55,146 nt of DNA. It comes from Candidatus Amphrikana amoebophyrae. Its GTDB lineage: Bacteria; Chlamydiota; Chlamydiia; Chlamydiales; JACRBE01. The notes under the pieces were generated by a model that searched no databases, was not told where the DNA came from, and was given only the letters and a program-made list of their open reading frames with translations. How positions within the stretch are numbered: the first letter of the stretch is position 1; every line of letters starts with the position of its first letter. The DNA lies in contig JAUHQG010000009.1 in assembly GCA_030408475.1 (NCBI GenBank), positions 1-55,146 on the forward strand, given 5' to 3'. Shown here one piece after another: positions 41,318-49,795 of this stretch. The translations under genes and the position numbers were made by a program.

Positions 41318-43648
41318 ATGGTATTAAATACTTGTTTAAATTCAAAAAATATAGACATGTCAGTTAAAGCGGATCCCGTTTTCACTTACACCGATTATAT
41401 TGGCCATGACACTTTAAAAAGAGTGGCGAAAGTGGCTCTTCCTTTTATCTGTTTTTACACTCCAGCTGCCATGGTTATTACTCTTGGTATGGGAACTGTT
41501 CAGATTGTTTCTATTTGTAAAGCAGCATACGAAACTGGCACTGGAGATAAATTAGCTCTGTCCCAAAACATGGTGAGAGTGGCTGTTGTCGCCACATCTG
41601 TGGCAATGTCAGTTATTATGCCCGGTTATGTGTCTATGATAACGCATTCATTTTCTATTGCTGATGGTGTGGCTCAAATTGCCATCAATCTTTGGGGTAA
41701 TAAGGGTAAAGAGGCTCTAGAGTCAACAGCATCTGTTTTTGGAAATTCCGTTCAATTAGCCACTGAAGTTTATGGCGGTCCCTTTCTTATGGTAGCTTCT
41801 TATGCTATGCAAGCCATCCGATACTTTTATGCAGGTTTTAATGACGCTAAAGAGGGTCATTATATTGAAATGGTAGCTAATATTATATTAGGTTCGATTT
41901 CTTCATATCAAATTAAGCCTCATCTACAAAAAATTTATGACAATCACTTTAGTGATAAAATGAGTCAAGATGAGTGGGATGCTTTTGTTAAGTTGGTTGA
42001 TGAGCGAGCTGAACATCACTCGAGTATTGAGCAGAGGAAAGAAAAAGAGGTTGATTTTCGATCTGAATCGGCTATGTCTCAAAAAAAATACAACAGTCAT
42101 GAATATTTAACTAAGGAGAAATTAGAAGGGACATATAACCAACCAGATGAATATATAGGGTACTATTTTAAGTGGAATAAAAAGATAGATTTAGAGAAAT
42201 ATTTAGATGAGAAGGGCTTAAAAAAGAGTATAGTAGGGTTAGACCTTACTGCAAGCGAACGGCTTTTTTCTAATATGGAAATTAGAAATATTACTTTTGA
42301 TAGTTGTAAGTTGGCAGGAAAAATTGGCTGGAGTCGATTTGAAAATGTTACTATTCAACATTGTGATTTTTCTAAAGCTATTATGGTTGAAAATGAGTTT
42401 GATCGTTGTACAATTATTGCATCTAGGTTTGCGCAAACATCTTTATCCAACTGTACATTTACATCTACAGTATTTAGAGGGTGTGGTTTTGACGGTGCAT
42501 ACTTTGTTAATTGCCAATTTAAAGCAGTTCAAATTGTAGGATCTTCATTAAAAGGGGCGACATTTTTATTTTCTAGATTTGAAGAGGTGGCATTAAAAGC
42601 TTGTGAAACGGCAGAATTGTTTTTAAGCCATGGTACTGAAGGGATACAACTAATCTATACAAAAATAGCAAAAATTACGAAACCCATTATAGCTTTAGGT
42701 TGTGAGCTTGGACATAGAGGGGAGTATGGATGTTATATTGAAAAGGCGTTAAAAAAATTGGGCGCTAGAGTTATTTTATACCCATATGCGATGACTGATA
42801 TGGTCGATCAGAGTAAAGTTCATACTGAAGTTATGTCTGCTTTAAACACTGATGAGGTTTATGGAGCAAAGAGTAGAGCTAAATGGGTGATGGATTCTGC
42901 TAAAGAAGGGAGTGAGTTGTCCAAAGTTGTAGAGTTCACAAGAGCTCTTACGCAAGTTGTAGATGGGGTTATTATTCCTGGTGGTGGAGATGTTCAGAAG
43001 TGTTTTTATGATATAGGGGTAGCAGAACCTGGTTATATAAATATGAGAGATATAGTTGAATTTAGTTTAATATTTGAAGCGCAAAGGCAGAAAAAGTATT
43101 TAATGGGAGTGTGTAGAGGGTCTCAGATAATTAATGTAGCGTTAGGGGGAACATTGAAGCAAACAGATAAAGGGGATGGCTACCAAGTGTTAGAGGTGGT
43201 GCCTAAGCAAGTAACAGATCGGATGCGAGCTGTTTTTGGAGCATCTGTAGAGAAGGGGTTTATTGGTTTTTCTTGTCATTCTCAGGCAGTGGGCAAGGTG
43301 TCGCCTGATTTAACAGTAGTATTGAAATACAAAGACTGCGTGAAGGCAACGATTAGTAAAGAGGGAAATATATTTGGATTTCAGTTTCATCCAGAAGATG
43401 CGATAGGGATGACAGATGATGGGATACAAACTCTTGTAACAGAGTCGGTATTGGCTTCAAGAATGTCAGTAGACAGAATAATACGAACTGGGAATAGATT
43501 AACAGGTAACAGTGCGAGAGTGTTCTGGACGCAGTTGAGTCAAGTTGTAAGGGTTAGCAAGTTTAATGTGAGGGATAATTTAGATATATACAGGCGATTT
43601 ATAAAAGGGGCAAAAAAAAATCGGCTATTTAGAGTAAAAACTGCTTGA
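41318..43648 (+). CDS. Fusion protein: hydrophobic N-terminus, pentapeptide-like repeats, class I glutamine-amidotransferase-type hydrolase (PuuD-like)
   Basis: Three parts are visible in 776 aa. Residues 30-200 hold several hydrophobic stretches (LPFICFYTPAAMVITLGMG, VAVVATSVAMSVIMPGYV). Residues 310-440 are pentapeptide-like repeats with Phe/Leu about every five residues (FENVTIQHCDFSKAIM, FRGCGFDGAYFVNCQF). Residues 455-720 match the peptidase C26/PuuD type: VDGVIIPGGGDVQ, MGVCRGSQIINVALGGTLKQ (nucleophile Cys599) and GFQFHPED (His691, Glu693), the full Cys-His-Glu triad. PuuD-type enzymes cleave gamma-glutamyl amides; related ones cleave folate or peptide gamma-glutamyl bonds. Substrate unknown. 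It follows pheS by about 50 nt. Confidence 0.75.
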   Translation: MVLNTCLNSKNIDMSVKADPVFTYTDYIGHDTLKRVAKVALPFICFYTPAAMVITLGMGTVQIVSICKAAYETGTGDKLALSQNMVRVAVVATSVAMSVIMPGYVSMITHSFSIADGVAQIAINLWGNKGKEALESTASVFGNSVQLATEVYGGPFLMVASYAMQAIRYFYAGFNDAKEGHYIEMVANIILGSISSYQIKPHLQKIYDNHFSDKMSQDEWDAFVKLVDERAEHHSSIEQRKEKEVDFRSESAMSQKKYNSHEYLTKEKLEGTYNQPDEYIGYYFKWNKKIDLEKYLDEKGLKKSIVGLDLTASERLFSNMEIRNITFDSCKLAGKIGWSRFENVTIQHCDFSKAIMVENEFDRCTIIASRFAQTSLSNCTFTSTVFRGCGFDGAYFVNCQFKAVQIVGSSLKGATFLFSRFEEVALKACETAELFLSHGTEGIQLIYTKIAKITKPIIALGCELGHRGEYGCYIEKALKKLGARVILYPYAMTDMVDQSKVHTEVMSALNTDEVYGAKSRAKWVMDSAKEGSELSKVVEFTRALTQVVDGVIIPGGGDVQKCFYDIGVAEPGYINMRDIVEFSLIFEAQRQKKYLMGVCRGSQIINVALGGTLKQTDKGDGYQVLEVVPKQVTDRMRAVFGASVEKGFIGFSCHSQAVGKVSPDLTVVLKYKDCVKATISKEGNIFGFQFHPEDAIGMTDDGIQTLVTESVLASRMSVDRIIRTGNRLTGNSARVFWTQLSQVVRVSKFNVRDNLDIYRRFIKGAKKNRLFRVKTA

Positions 43649-43706
43649 AAAATATGATGAGTAGAGATTATATTAAAGCTTACTTTTTTAACACGTTAAG
43701 TGTTGA

Positions 43707-43755
43707 GGAAGCAAAGCTCAGGCAAACCAACAGTTTGCAATTAAGTAGAGGAAGA
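43707..43755 (+). repeat. Direct repeat, first copy (tRNA-Ser upstream sequence)
   Basis: A 49-nt sequence beginning GGAAGCAAAG recurs at 43944-43992 with two mismatches. The second copy runs into the functional tRNA-Ser, whose first six bases GGAAGA are included. It contains the hairpin GCAAAC-CAACA-GTTTGC. Confidence 0.85.
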
Positions 43756-43867
43756 CTGTTGATGAAATCAACAGGACGGATGAAGCGATAGCGGAATCCG
43801 CCCCGCAGGGGTGAGCAGCATTAGCTGCGAATCAATGGCAGAGTGGCCGATTGGTACAGAAAGTGCC
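43750..43867 (+). pseudogene. Interrupted and decayed duplicate of tRNA-Ser
   Basis: GGAAGA (43750-43755) corresponds to the first bases of tRNA-Ser. After about 80 nt of unrelated tiny hairpins the tRNA sequence appears to resume at TGGCAGAGTGGCCGA (43836-43850), identical to the real gene, then diverges. Together with the 49-nt repeat upstream it looks like a duplicated tRNA-Ser locus broken by inserted hairpins. No anticodon arm is left. Confidence 0.55.
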
Positions 43868-43935
43868 AAGGTGAACGCCGAAAGGCGGTCAGTCCGCAGG
43901 ACCGGAGGCTTTAGCCGGAGCCCATGCGTAGCATG
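43756..43935 (+). other. String of tiny hairpins
   Basis: Consecutive short perfect inverted repeats are packed with few bases between them: CTGTTGA-TGAAA-TCAACAG, GCGG-AAT-CCGC, CCCC-GCA-GGGG, GCAGC-ATTA-GCTGC, CGCC-GAAA-GGCG, GTCC-GCA-GGAC, CCGGAGGCTTTAGCCGG and CATGC-GTA-GCATG. G+C is locally much higher than in the surrounding genes. There is no convincing coding frame. Similar short hairpins (CATGC-TGTG-GCATG, GCCC-GAA-GGGC) continue at 44174-44203 after the tRNA. This region plus the tRNA accounts for the gene-free stretch 43649-44271. Confidence 0.75.
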
Positions 43936-43943
43936 AGGCCAAA

Positions 43944-43992
43944 GGAAGCAAAGATCAGGCAAACCAACAGTTTGCAATTAAGTAGTGGAAGA
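43944..43992 (+). repeat. Direct repeat, second copy
   Basis: Second copy of the 49-nt sequence at 43707-43755 (47 of 49 positions equal); its last six bases are the 5' end of tRNA-Ser. Confidence 0.85.
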
Positions 43993-44071
43993 GTGGCAGA
44001 GTGGCCGAATGCGTCTGTCTTGAAAACAGAAGTGCTGAAAGGTACCGGGGGTTCGAATCCCTCCTCTTCCG
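43987..44071 (+). tRNA. tRNA-Ser (anticodon TGA)
   Basis: An 85-nt class II tRNA with acceptor GGAAGAG / CTCTTCC and discriminator G (44071), anticodon stem TCTGT/ACAGA with loop CTTGAAA (anticodon TGA, reading TCA and TCG), a long variable arm and T arm GGGGGTTCGAATCCCTC. CCA is not encoded. A strong terminator follows immediately. Confidence 0.97.
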
Positions 44072-44106
44072 AAAAAGCCTTCAGCTTAAGCTGAGGGCTT
44101 TTTTTT
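44072..44106 (+). terminator. Terminator of tRNA-Ser
   Basis: AAAAAGCC-TTCAGCTT is complementary to AAGCTGA-GGGCTTTTT around 44087/44088, giving a long stem with one G-T pair and a T run. Confidence 0.9.
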
Positions 44107-44239
44107 ATGGGAAGAGGAGTGGAGAGAGGCCCCGGAGAGGGGGTTCGATTCGTAGCGAAAGCGGAGAAGATGGACATGCTGTGGCATGGCCAGCCCGAAG
44201 GGCCATAGCCATTTTTGGTGGAGGTTTACTTTGCTTTTA

Positions 44240-44248
44240 TGCTATAAT
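44240..44248 (+). promoter_or_regulatory. Candidate extended -10 promoter for the acetyltransferase-like gene
   Basis: TGCTATAAT (44240-44248) is a perfect extended -10; no good -35 lies 17 bp upstream. GGAGGG follows just before the ATG at 44272. Confidence 0.4.
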
Positions 44249-44271
44249 TTCCCCTTAATCTTGGAGGGATT

Positions 44272-45033
44272 ATGGCATCAGCTGCAACTTCGTATAATCG
44301 ACACGTTATTGTCACATGCAATGGTAAAGAACTATTAGCTCAAATTTTAGATGAAAATTTAGGGATTGCTAAACTAGTTATTGAAAATAAGGTCTTCGGT
44401 AGAATGCTTTATGCTATAGAAGACGATGGTTCAATTTTCATCCGAACACTTTCCAATTCTACCCATGTATGCAAGAGTTCAACAGCAGATAAATTAGCTA
44501 AAAAAGTTCATGGTATCGGTACAGCTTTAATTGATACGGCCTATCAACATTCGAAAGATATTCAATTGGAGGCGGCTTTTAGCTCACATGATTTCTACAG
44601 AAAGCTAGGTTTTATTCCTTTAGAAGGTAATTTTACTCCACTTCATGGCGCTAAAGTAGAAAATATTAATGCTATATTGGAAACTATTGAATTTCCTAAG
44701 CATGCAGTAAGTTATGAAGATGTTGATTGGGAAGAATTTAGAGAAAATAGTCAGTTTCAACTAACGTTTGCACAAGCCATCGAAATTTTAGTGAATGATT
44801 TTAAGCCTGAATTTGAATTGGATGAGCAGTTTTTTTTCGAAAATTGGTATTGGGATATAAGTACTCAACCCATGAAGTCTTGGAGCGCAACTACTAAAAA
44901 GTTATTCAAAGATTTAGGAAGTACTGACACTCTTGGTCTTCAACATTTAAAGCTTTCACAATTTGGAAGATTGAAAGCAGGGTGGCGATTAGAAGAAATG
45001 GCTGATCGAGTTGAGGAACTTGTATCACTCTAG
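44272..45033 (+). CDS. GNAT-like N-acetyltransferase domain protein, 253 aa
   Basis: Residues about 80-125 contain KVHGIGTALIDTAYQHSKDI and HDFYRKLGFIPLEGNF, matching the acetyl-CoA-binding loop (G-x-G-T/A) and the FY.KLGF end of GNAT enzymes. The front part is shortened relative to a full GNAT fold. Residues 140-253 are acidic and helical and not recognised. A good GGAGGG ribosome binding site precedes ATG 44272. Target unknown; a chlamydia-specific two-part protein is possible. Confidence 0.55.
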   Translation: MASAATSYNRHVIVTCNGKELLAQILDENLGIAKLVIENKVFGRMLYAIEDDGSIFIRTLSNSTHVCKSSTADKLAKKVHGIGTALIDTAYQHSKDIQLEAAFSSHDFYRKLGFIPLEGNFTPLHGAKVENINAILETIEFPKHAVSYEDVDWEEFRENSQFQLTFAQAIEILVNDFKPEFELDEQFFFENWYWDISTQPMKSWSATTKKLFKDLGSTDTLGLQHLKLSQFGRLKAGWRLEEMADRVEELVSL

Positions 45034-45106
45034 CTGCTTAGGTTTTCTTTTCAGTTGTAGAGTTTTTTGTTCACATTGTCTAGTTTGCAGAATACAAGGG
45101 TTTTCT

Positions 45107-46591
45107 ATGAAAAATTGGATTATGTTACTTGCCTTAATGTTTAGCTCTTTTGCTTTTGCTATGCCTACTGGAACTTATGGCCCATGTAAAAGGGTAAATA
45201 AAAATGCAACAAGACTCAAAATTATCGAATCCGAAATCACGGTTAATGGGCAATTATCCAAAGTTTTTGACATAGTACAGGAAGATGGTTCACCGGCTAT
45301 CGTTAAAAAAAAGGGCGGTTGCTTCAATTTAATTGTTGAAAATCACACCTCGTATCCTACAGGTTTGCATTGGCATGGCCTTATTTTGCCCAACAGTGAA
45401 GATGGTGTCCCATATGTTACTCAATTGCCTATTTCTCCAAACAATTCATATTCTTATGATTTTGAAGTGGTTCAAGAGGGCACTTACTGGGCTCATACTC
45501 ACTATGGATTGCAAGAGCAAAAATTGATGGCGGCGCCATTAATATTATTACCCGAAGATGGAGCTAAATATAAAGACGTCATATTTATGTTTGAGTCTTT
45601 TACATTTAAATCAATCGATGAGGTGTGGCAAGGATTGCGCAAAGAAACTATATCCATAATGAAAGAAAAAGGTGATCAGTGGATCCCAACCTTTGACTCA
45701 TTTAAACCAGGAGGAGCAGGGGAGTTAAATGATGTCAATTTTGACGCATTTCTCACTAATAGAAGAACTCTTGCAGATCCTTATGTTCATTTAGTAGAGG
45801 CAGGTGAAAAGATAAGACTAAGATTTATCAATGGCTCTATTTCGAGTAATTTCCATGTTAATATTGGTGAATTGGATGGAAAGATTATTGCTGTCGATGG
45901 AAACCCTGTAGAGCCGATAGATATAGATAAATTTCCCATCGCTGTAGCTCAAAGAGTGGATGTTTTAGTTACAATACCAAAAAGTGGCGGAGCCTTTCCT
46001 ATTTTAGCTCAATGTCAAGGGCGTGATTTACTCACCGGAGCTATCCTTAAAACTAAAAATAGTCACACTCCTAAAATTAGTGAGAAGAGCAAGTTTAAAG
46101 CTGGAGCCGTTTCTAATGAGATCGAAAAAAAATTAATAGCGACTAACCCATTGAAAGATCGCTTGGTTGATCGCACTTTAAAAGTAGAGCTACAGGGTAA
46201 TATGAAATACTATGTATGGGGTATTAATGGGTATGTTTGGCCAAAAAACCAACCCCTTTTAGTTAAAAAAGGACAAAGAATAGAAATGGTCTTTATCAAC
46301 AACACTTCTATGGCCCATCCGATGCATTTACATGGGCACGTTTTTCAAATTATAGAGATGGATGGGGATAAATTTTCTGGGGCTATACGCGATACAGTTT
46401 TAGTATTGCCAGGGCAAACTATAAAAGTGATATTTGATGCCAATAACCCTGGAATTTGGGCTATGCATTGTCATAATGGATATCATCTTTGGGGTGGTAT
46501 GTTCACTACGGTTTTATATCAAGATTTTGATCCTATTATGTTTCCCAAGCAAGAAATAGAGATATATTCAAAGAGCTATGGTGGATATTGA
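45107..46591 (+). CDS. Exported multicopper oxidase
   Basis: All four copper-ligand motifs are present: HWHG (His88, His90), HTHYG (His130, His132), HPMHLHGHVF and MHCHNGYHLWGGM, the last in the H-C-H-x3-H-x4-M form of type 1 copper centres. Such enzymes oxidise substrates such as Cu(I), phenols or metals while reducing oxygen to water. The start chosen is ATG 45107, which gives a clean Sec signal peptide (MLLALMFSSFAFA); the in-frame ATG at 45011 overlaps the preceding gene. The mature protein would lie in the periplasm. No Met-rich copper-binding loop like that of CueO is evident. Length is 494 aa. Confidence 0.92.
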   Translation: MKNWIMLLALMFSSFAFAMPTGTYGPCKRVNKNATRLKIIESEITVNGQLSKVFDIVQEDGSPAIVKKKGGCFNLIVENHTSYPTGLHWHGLILPNSEDGVPYVTQLPISPNNSYSYDFEVVQEGTYWAHTHYGLQEQKLMAAPLILLPEDGAKYKDVIFMFESFTFKSIDEVWQGLRKETISIMKEKGDQWIPTFDSFKPGGAGELNDVNFDAFLTNRRTLADPYVHLVEAGEKIRLRFINGSISSNFHVNIGELDGKIIAVDGNPVEPIDIDKFPIAVAQRVDVLVTIPKSGGAFPILAQCQGRDLLTGAILKTKNSHTPKISEKSKFKAGAVSNEIEKKLIATNPLKDRLVDRTLKVELQGNMKYYVWGINGYVWPKNQPLLVKKGQRIEMVFINNTSMAHPMHLHGHVFQIIEMDGDKFSGAIRDTVLVLPGQTIKVIFDANNPGIWAMHCHNGYHLWGGMFTTVLYQDFDPIMFPKQEIEIYSKSYGGY

Positions 46592-46738
46592 AAAACAAGC
46601 TCATTCAGCTAAAGTTTGTAGCTTTTCAATGTCATGGCCCACTAAAACAGTTGCATTTTCAATCACTTTATTTATGACTACTGAGTTGCGTTAAAATAAA
46701 ATTTACAACATTATGAGGAGACTTTGTGAGGTTATAAA

Positions 46739-47446
46739 ATGAACATATTGATAGCTGAGTTTTTAGGTACACTTTTACTCGTATTATTAGGTAATGGGTC
46801 TGTTGCTAATGTCTTGTTTAAGGGCAGTAAAGGAATTGGTGGAGGTTGGATCGTTATCTCTTTTGCATGGGGGTTTGCTGTTACTGTTGGCGTCTATGTT
46901 TGTGGTTGGGTGAGCGGTGGACATATTAATCCCGCTGTTACGATTTCAATGGCAGTGATTGGCAAGACAGCTTGGAATTTAGTGCCGTACTATTTAGTGG
47001 GACAGTTTGTTGGCGCTTATGTAGGGGCAATGCTTGTTTACGTTTGTTATTATTGCCATTATCAAGCGGAAGAAAATGTCGATTATAAGCGCTTATCATT
47101 TTGCACCTATCCCGCTATTGTGAAATTGCCTATTAACTTTTTAACTGAAGTTATCGCCACTTTTGTTCTTATATTTGGGATTTTAGGAATGATCAATGCT
47201 CATCTTAATTTACCTGCTGATATTAGCCCTTATATGTTTGGGATATTAGTGACTAGTATTGGGTTATCTCTTGGAGGTCCTACTGGATATGCTATCAATC
47301 CAGCTCGAGATTGGGGCCCTAGGTTAGCTCATTCTACTTTGTTTTCATTTAAGAATTCACAGTGGGATTATGCTTGGATTCCCATGATAGGTCCTTTGGT
47401 TGGGGGTGTGAGTGCGGCCTTGCTTTATAAGGCGCTTTTTTCTTAA
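46739..47446 (+). CDS. glpF: Aquaglyceroporin, GlpF-type MIP channel
   Basis: Six hydrophobic helices and the two NPA loops are visible: GGHINPAVTISMAV and YAINPARDWGPR. The Asp after the second NPAR is the mark of glycerol-conducting channels rather than water-only AqpZ. Length is 235 aa, a little short for GlpF. GAGG lies before the ATG. No glycerol kinase is nearby, so the transported solute is uncertain. A bidirectional terminator follows. Confidence 0.9.
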   Translation: MNILIAEFLGTLLLVLLGNGSVANVLFKGSKGIGGGWIVISFAWGFAVTVGVYVCGWVSGGHINPAVTISMAVIGKTAWNLVPYYLVGQFVGAYVGAMLVYVCYYCHYQAEENVDYKRLSFCTYPAIVKLPINFLTEVIATFVLIFGILGMINAHLNLPADISPYMFGILVTSIGLSLGGPTGYAINPARDWGPRLAHSTLFSFKNSQWDYAWIPMIGPLVGGVSAALLYKALFS

Positions 47447-47463
47447 AACCCAAGCTGGGTTTT
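47445..47463. terminator. Bidirectional terminator between glpF-like and C39-like genes
   Basis: AAAACCC-AAGCT-GGGTTTT forms a short stem flanked by A and T runs on both sides, between two convergent stops at 47446 and 47467. Confidence 0.65.
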
Positions 47464-47466
47464 AAC

Positions 47467-48381
47467 TTAATGGACCACAAATGCTAACTTACCCCTTCGA
47501 TCCCAAGCTTTTAATAAACTTTCAAGCGTGTACCGAGTTACGGTTTTAATATTGGTTTCAAATGCAGGGTCCATGCAAATGACCTCTTTTTTTTCATAAT
47601 CATACCCAATCACAACCATTAAGTGCCCTTCTTTATAAGGCTGGGCACTCCCGTTCAAAGGGCCTCGTACACTTATAACAGTGGGAAGCTCTTTTTCAAG
47701 ATTATCTAAAATAGGTTGAAAGCTTTTTAACCTCTGAACCCAAATGAGCTGCTTTGAGTCTATTAATAAACTGTTGGCATGGGCTACGTTAAATACCCAA
47801 TTGCCATAAACATCACAAGTCATGTCATAACTCATTTTAGCAAAATGAATGGGATCTGTCATTTGCTGTTTAGTTAAATAATTGACGACACAAGTTGTCG
47901 AGGTAGGTGAGCATAGTCTATCTCTATCTTGTGTGACCAACATAAACTGCGATAAACCCTCTAGTTTAAGAGTGGATGAGCTTTTATGGTTAAGCTTGTC
48001 CTTATTAGCTTTAAGGCTTAAATTAGATGGGCATACATGAATCGATTGTAGTTCATTAATTTTTGCGCCATCTTTAGCTTCGATCTTGACGTTATACCCG
48101 CTTGCTATTTTGCCATTTATAATCTCGATACAATCCTGATTGATGCGAATGTCATTCTCTTTGAACGAGTTACTTTTTTGAAAATGGGAATCCCATGTCG
48201 CATATAAAAACCATGAAGACCAGTTGTCTGTTTTTATACGGACATAGATATAATAAGCTCCATTTATTGGTCTTTTGGCTTTCCAGGAAATAATAAGTTC
48301 GTTAAAAACGGAAGAGTTGTCTTTTTTTATCAAAAGAGTTTGATTAGAGATAAATTGTTTATTTACAAAATAATGATCCAT
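47467..48381 (-). CDS. C39-like cysteine peptidase
   Basis: The C-terminal half carries the papain-like signature: nucleophile Cys157 in RLCSPTSTTCVVNYL, His253 in GHLMVVIGYDYE and Asp271 in ICMDPAF, with the preceding PTVISVRGPL strand. This matches the peptidase C39-like domain found in uncharacterised bacterial proteins. Residues 1-145 are a beta-rich region with Trp and Tyr repeats (WSSWFLYATW) as in carbohydrate- or protein-binding modules. No signal peptide is visible. Substrate unknown; host proteins are possible. It is monocistronic. Confidence 0.8.
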   Translation of the reverse strand: MDHYFVNKQFISNQTLLIKKDNSSVFNELIISWKAKRPINGAYYIYVRIKTDNWSSWFLYATWDSHFQKSNSFKENDIRINQDCIEIINGKIASGYNVKIEAKDGAKINELQSIHVCPSNLSLKANKDKLNHKSSSTLKLEGLSQFMLVTQDRDRLCSPTSTTCVVNYLTKQQMTDPIHFAKMSYDMTCDVYGNWVFNVAHANSLLIDSKQLIWVQRLKSFQPILDNLEKELPTVISVRGPLNGSAQPYKEGHLMVVIGYDYEKKEVICMDPAFETNIKTVTRYTLESLLKAWDRRGKLAFVVH

Positions 48382-48503
48382 ATTCGCTTGACTTTACTAT
48401 TTTGAGAGGGTAAAATCAATCTCCTTTATAAAAATGGGCCTATCTGATGAACAAGTGAAATTATCTTCAGCTAACTTTTCTAATTTAATTTTATAGGTTT
48501 ATT

Positions 48504-49706
48504 ATGACCAAAATCGAACTCAAATATCTCTTTCTTATTATCGTTATTTACACAGCAGCTTGTGTAGAAACTGACATATATTTACCCGCTTTCCCAGATA
48601 TGATGAATTATTTTGCGGTATCTGAAGGGGTTATTCAAAAGCTTCTAACTTGGAATTTTATAGGGATTTGCCTCTCTTGTCCATTTTATGGACCCATTTC
48701 GGATAGCTTCGGGCGGAAAAAACCGCTCATGGTAGCCCTTGGATTTTTTGTTTTGGGAAGTATAATGACTATGTTTGCTTCAAACTATAACTTGATGCTA
48801 GTGGGTCGATTCCTTCAAGGGGTTGGTAGCGGAGGTTGCTTCACTTTAGGAACAGCGATAATTTTTGACGCTTTCCATAAAGATAGAGCTATGAAAGCTG
48901 TTTCTGATATTAACTTAGCGATACCATTTTTAATGGCAGGAGCTCCTTTATTAGGGGGTGTGCTGAATCATTATTATGGCTTTAGATCAAATTTCACTTT
49001 TATTGCTATTTTATGCATCGCTAGTTTTGTTATTTGTTGGTATGTTTTAGATGAGCCTCTTAAAAAAGAAGATCGCACCCCATTTAAGTTAAAGAAAATA
49101 GGGGCTGATTTTATTAGAGCCTTTACTAATTTTGCCTTCTGGCAAATGACGATTGTGATCAGTTTGATCTTTGGCGCTTATATTTTAGCCCTTTCTGTTA
49201 TTTCAGTTTTGTATGTTGTTGAATTCGAAATGAGCAAATCGATATTTCCCCTTTTTCAGGCGGCTATGCTTATAGGATGGCTCATTGCAAGCATTATATT
49301 TAAGCGAGTATTAGGTAAATTAGGTAGTATGAAAGTAAAAGGGGCTGGAATGATGTTTATCACTTTAGGCGCTATATTCTTAACGATTGCTACTATTTTC
49401 ACTCCAAGAGATCCCTACTTTCTTACAGCTCCACTTGTGTTATTTTCATTTGGTGCTAATTGGATTATGTCACTCTATTTCCCAGAAGGGATGGAAGCGC
49501 TTCCTGATATTAAGGGGATTGTAGCGAGCTTAGTGACAAGCTTTAGGCTTTTAGCAACAGCTCTGATTGTGGGCGTAGCTTCAAAAATGTATAATGGCAC
49601 GATGAATCATGTGACTTGGGTGGTGGTTTCAACCGTTGCAATTTCAGTCCCTTTATTAATAGTGTATGAGTGGCGCAAAAAACGTGCCAATCAACTTGAA
49701 AGTTAG
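48504..49706 (+). CDS. Major facilitator transporter, Bcr/CflA drug-resistance type
   Basis: A 400-aa membrane protein with about 12 hydrophobic helices. Family marks are ETDIYLPAFPDMMNYF near the N-terminus, the motif A loop GPISDSFGRKKPLM and LVGRFLQGVGSGGCFTLG in helix 4-5. Related pumps export bicyclomycin, chloramphenicol or sulfonamides by proton antiport. Substrate here is unknown; in an obligate intracellular organism it could equally be metabolite exchange. Confidence 0.88.
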   Translation: MTKIELKYLFLIIVIYTAACVETDIYLPAFPDMMNYFAVSEGVIQKLLTWNFIGICLSCPFYGPISDSFGRKKPLMVALGFFVLGSIMTMFASNYNLMLVGRFLQGVGSGGCFTLGTAIIFDAFHKDRAMKAVSDINLAIPFLMAGAPLLGGVLNHYYGFRSNFTFIAILCIASFVICWYVLDEPLKKEDRTPFKLKKIGADFIRAFTNFAFWQMTIVISLIFGAYILALSVISVLYVVEFEMSKSIFPLFQAAMLIGWLIASIIFKRVLGKLGSMKVKGAGMMFITLGAIFLTIATIFTPRDPYFLTAPLVLFSFGANWIMSLYFPEGMEALPDIKGIVASLVTSFRLLATALIVGVASKMYNGTMNHVTWVVVSTVAISVPLLIVYEWRKKRANQLES

Positions 49707-49795
49707 ACACAACTTGGGTTATTAGAATGCAGCTTGACTTTCGCAAACGCTTTTCGGTAATATGCGCTAACTAATAATTCAATGTGTGATGCAAT

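Noticed and set aside
43707-43992. CRISPR array
   Set aside because: Only two copies of a 49-nt direct repeat, 237 nt apart, with tRNA sequence inside; no regular spacers and no cas genes anywhere.
43911-44258. Overlapping ORFs on both strands around tRNA-Ser
   Set aside because: They run through the tRNA and hairpin array; no ribosome binding site or protein-like composition.
45011-45106. Upstream start of the multicopper oxidase
   Set aside because: It overlaps the previous gene and precedes a perfect signal peptide starting at 45107; Cys-rich stretch is not protein-like.
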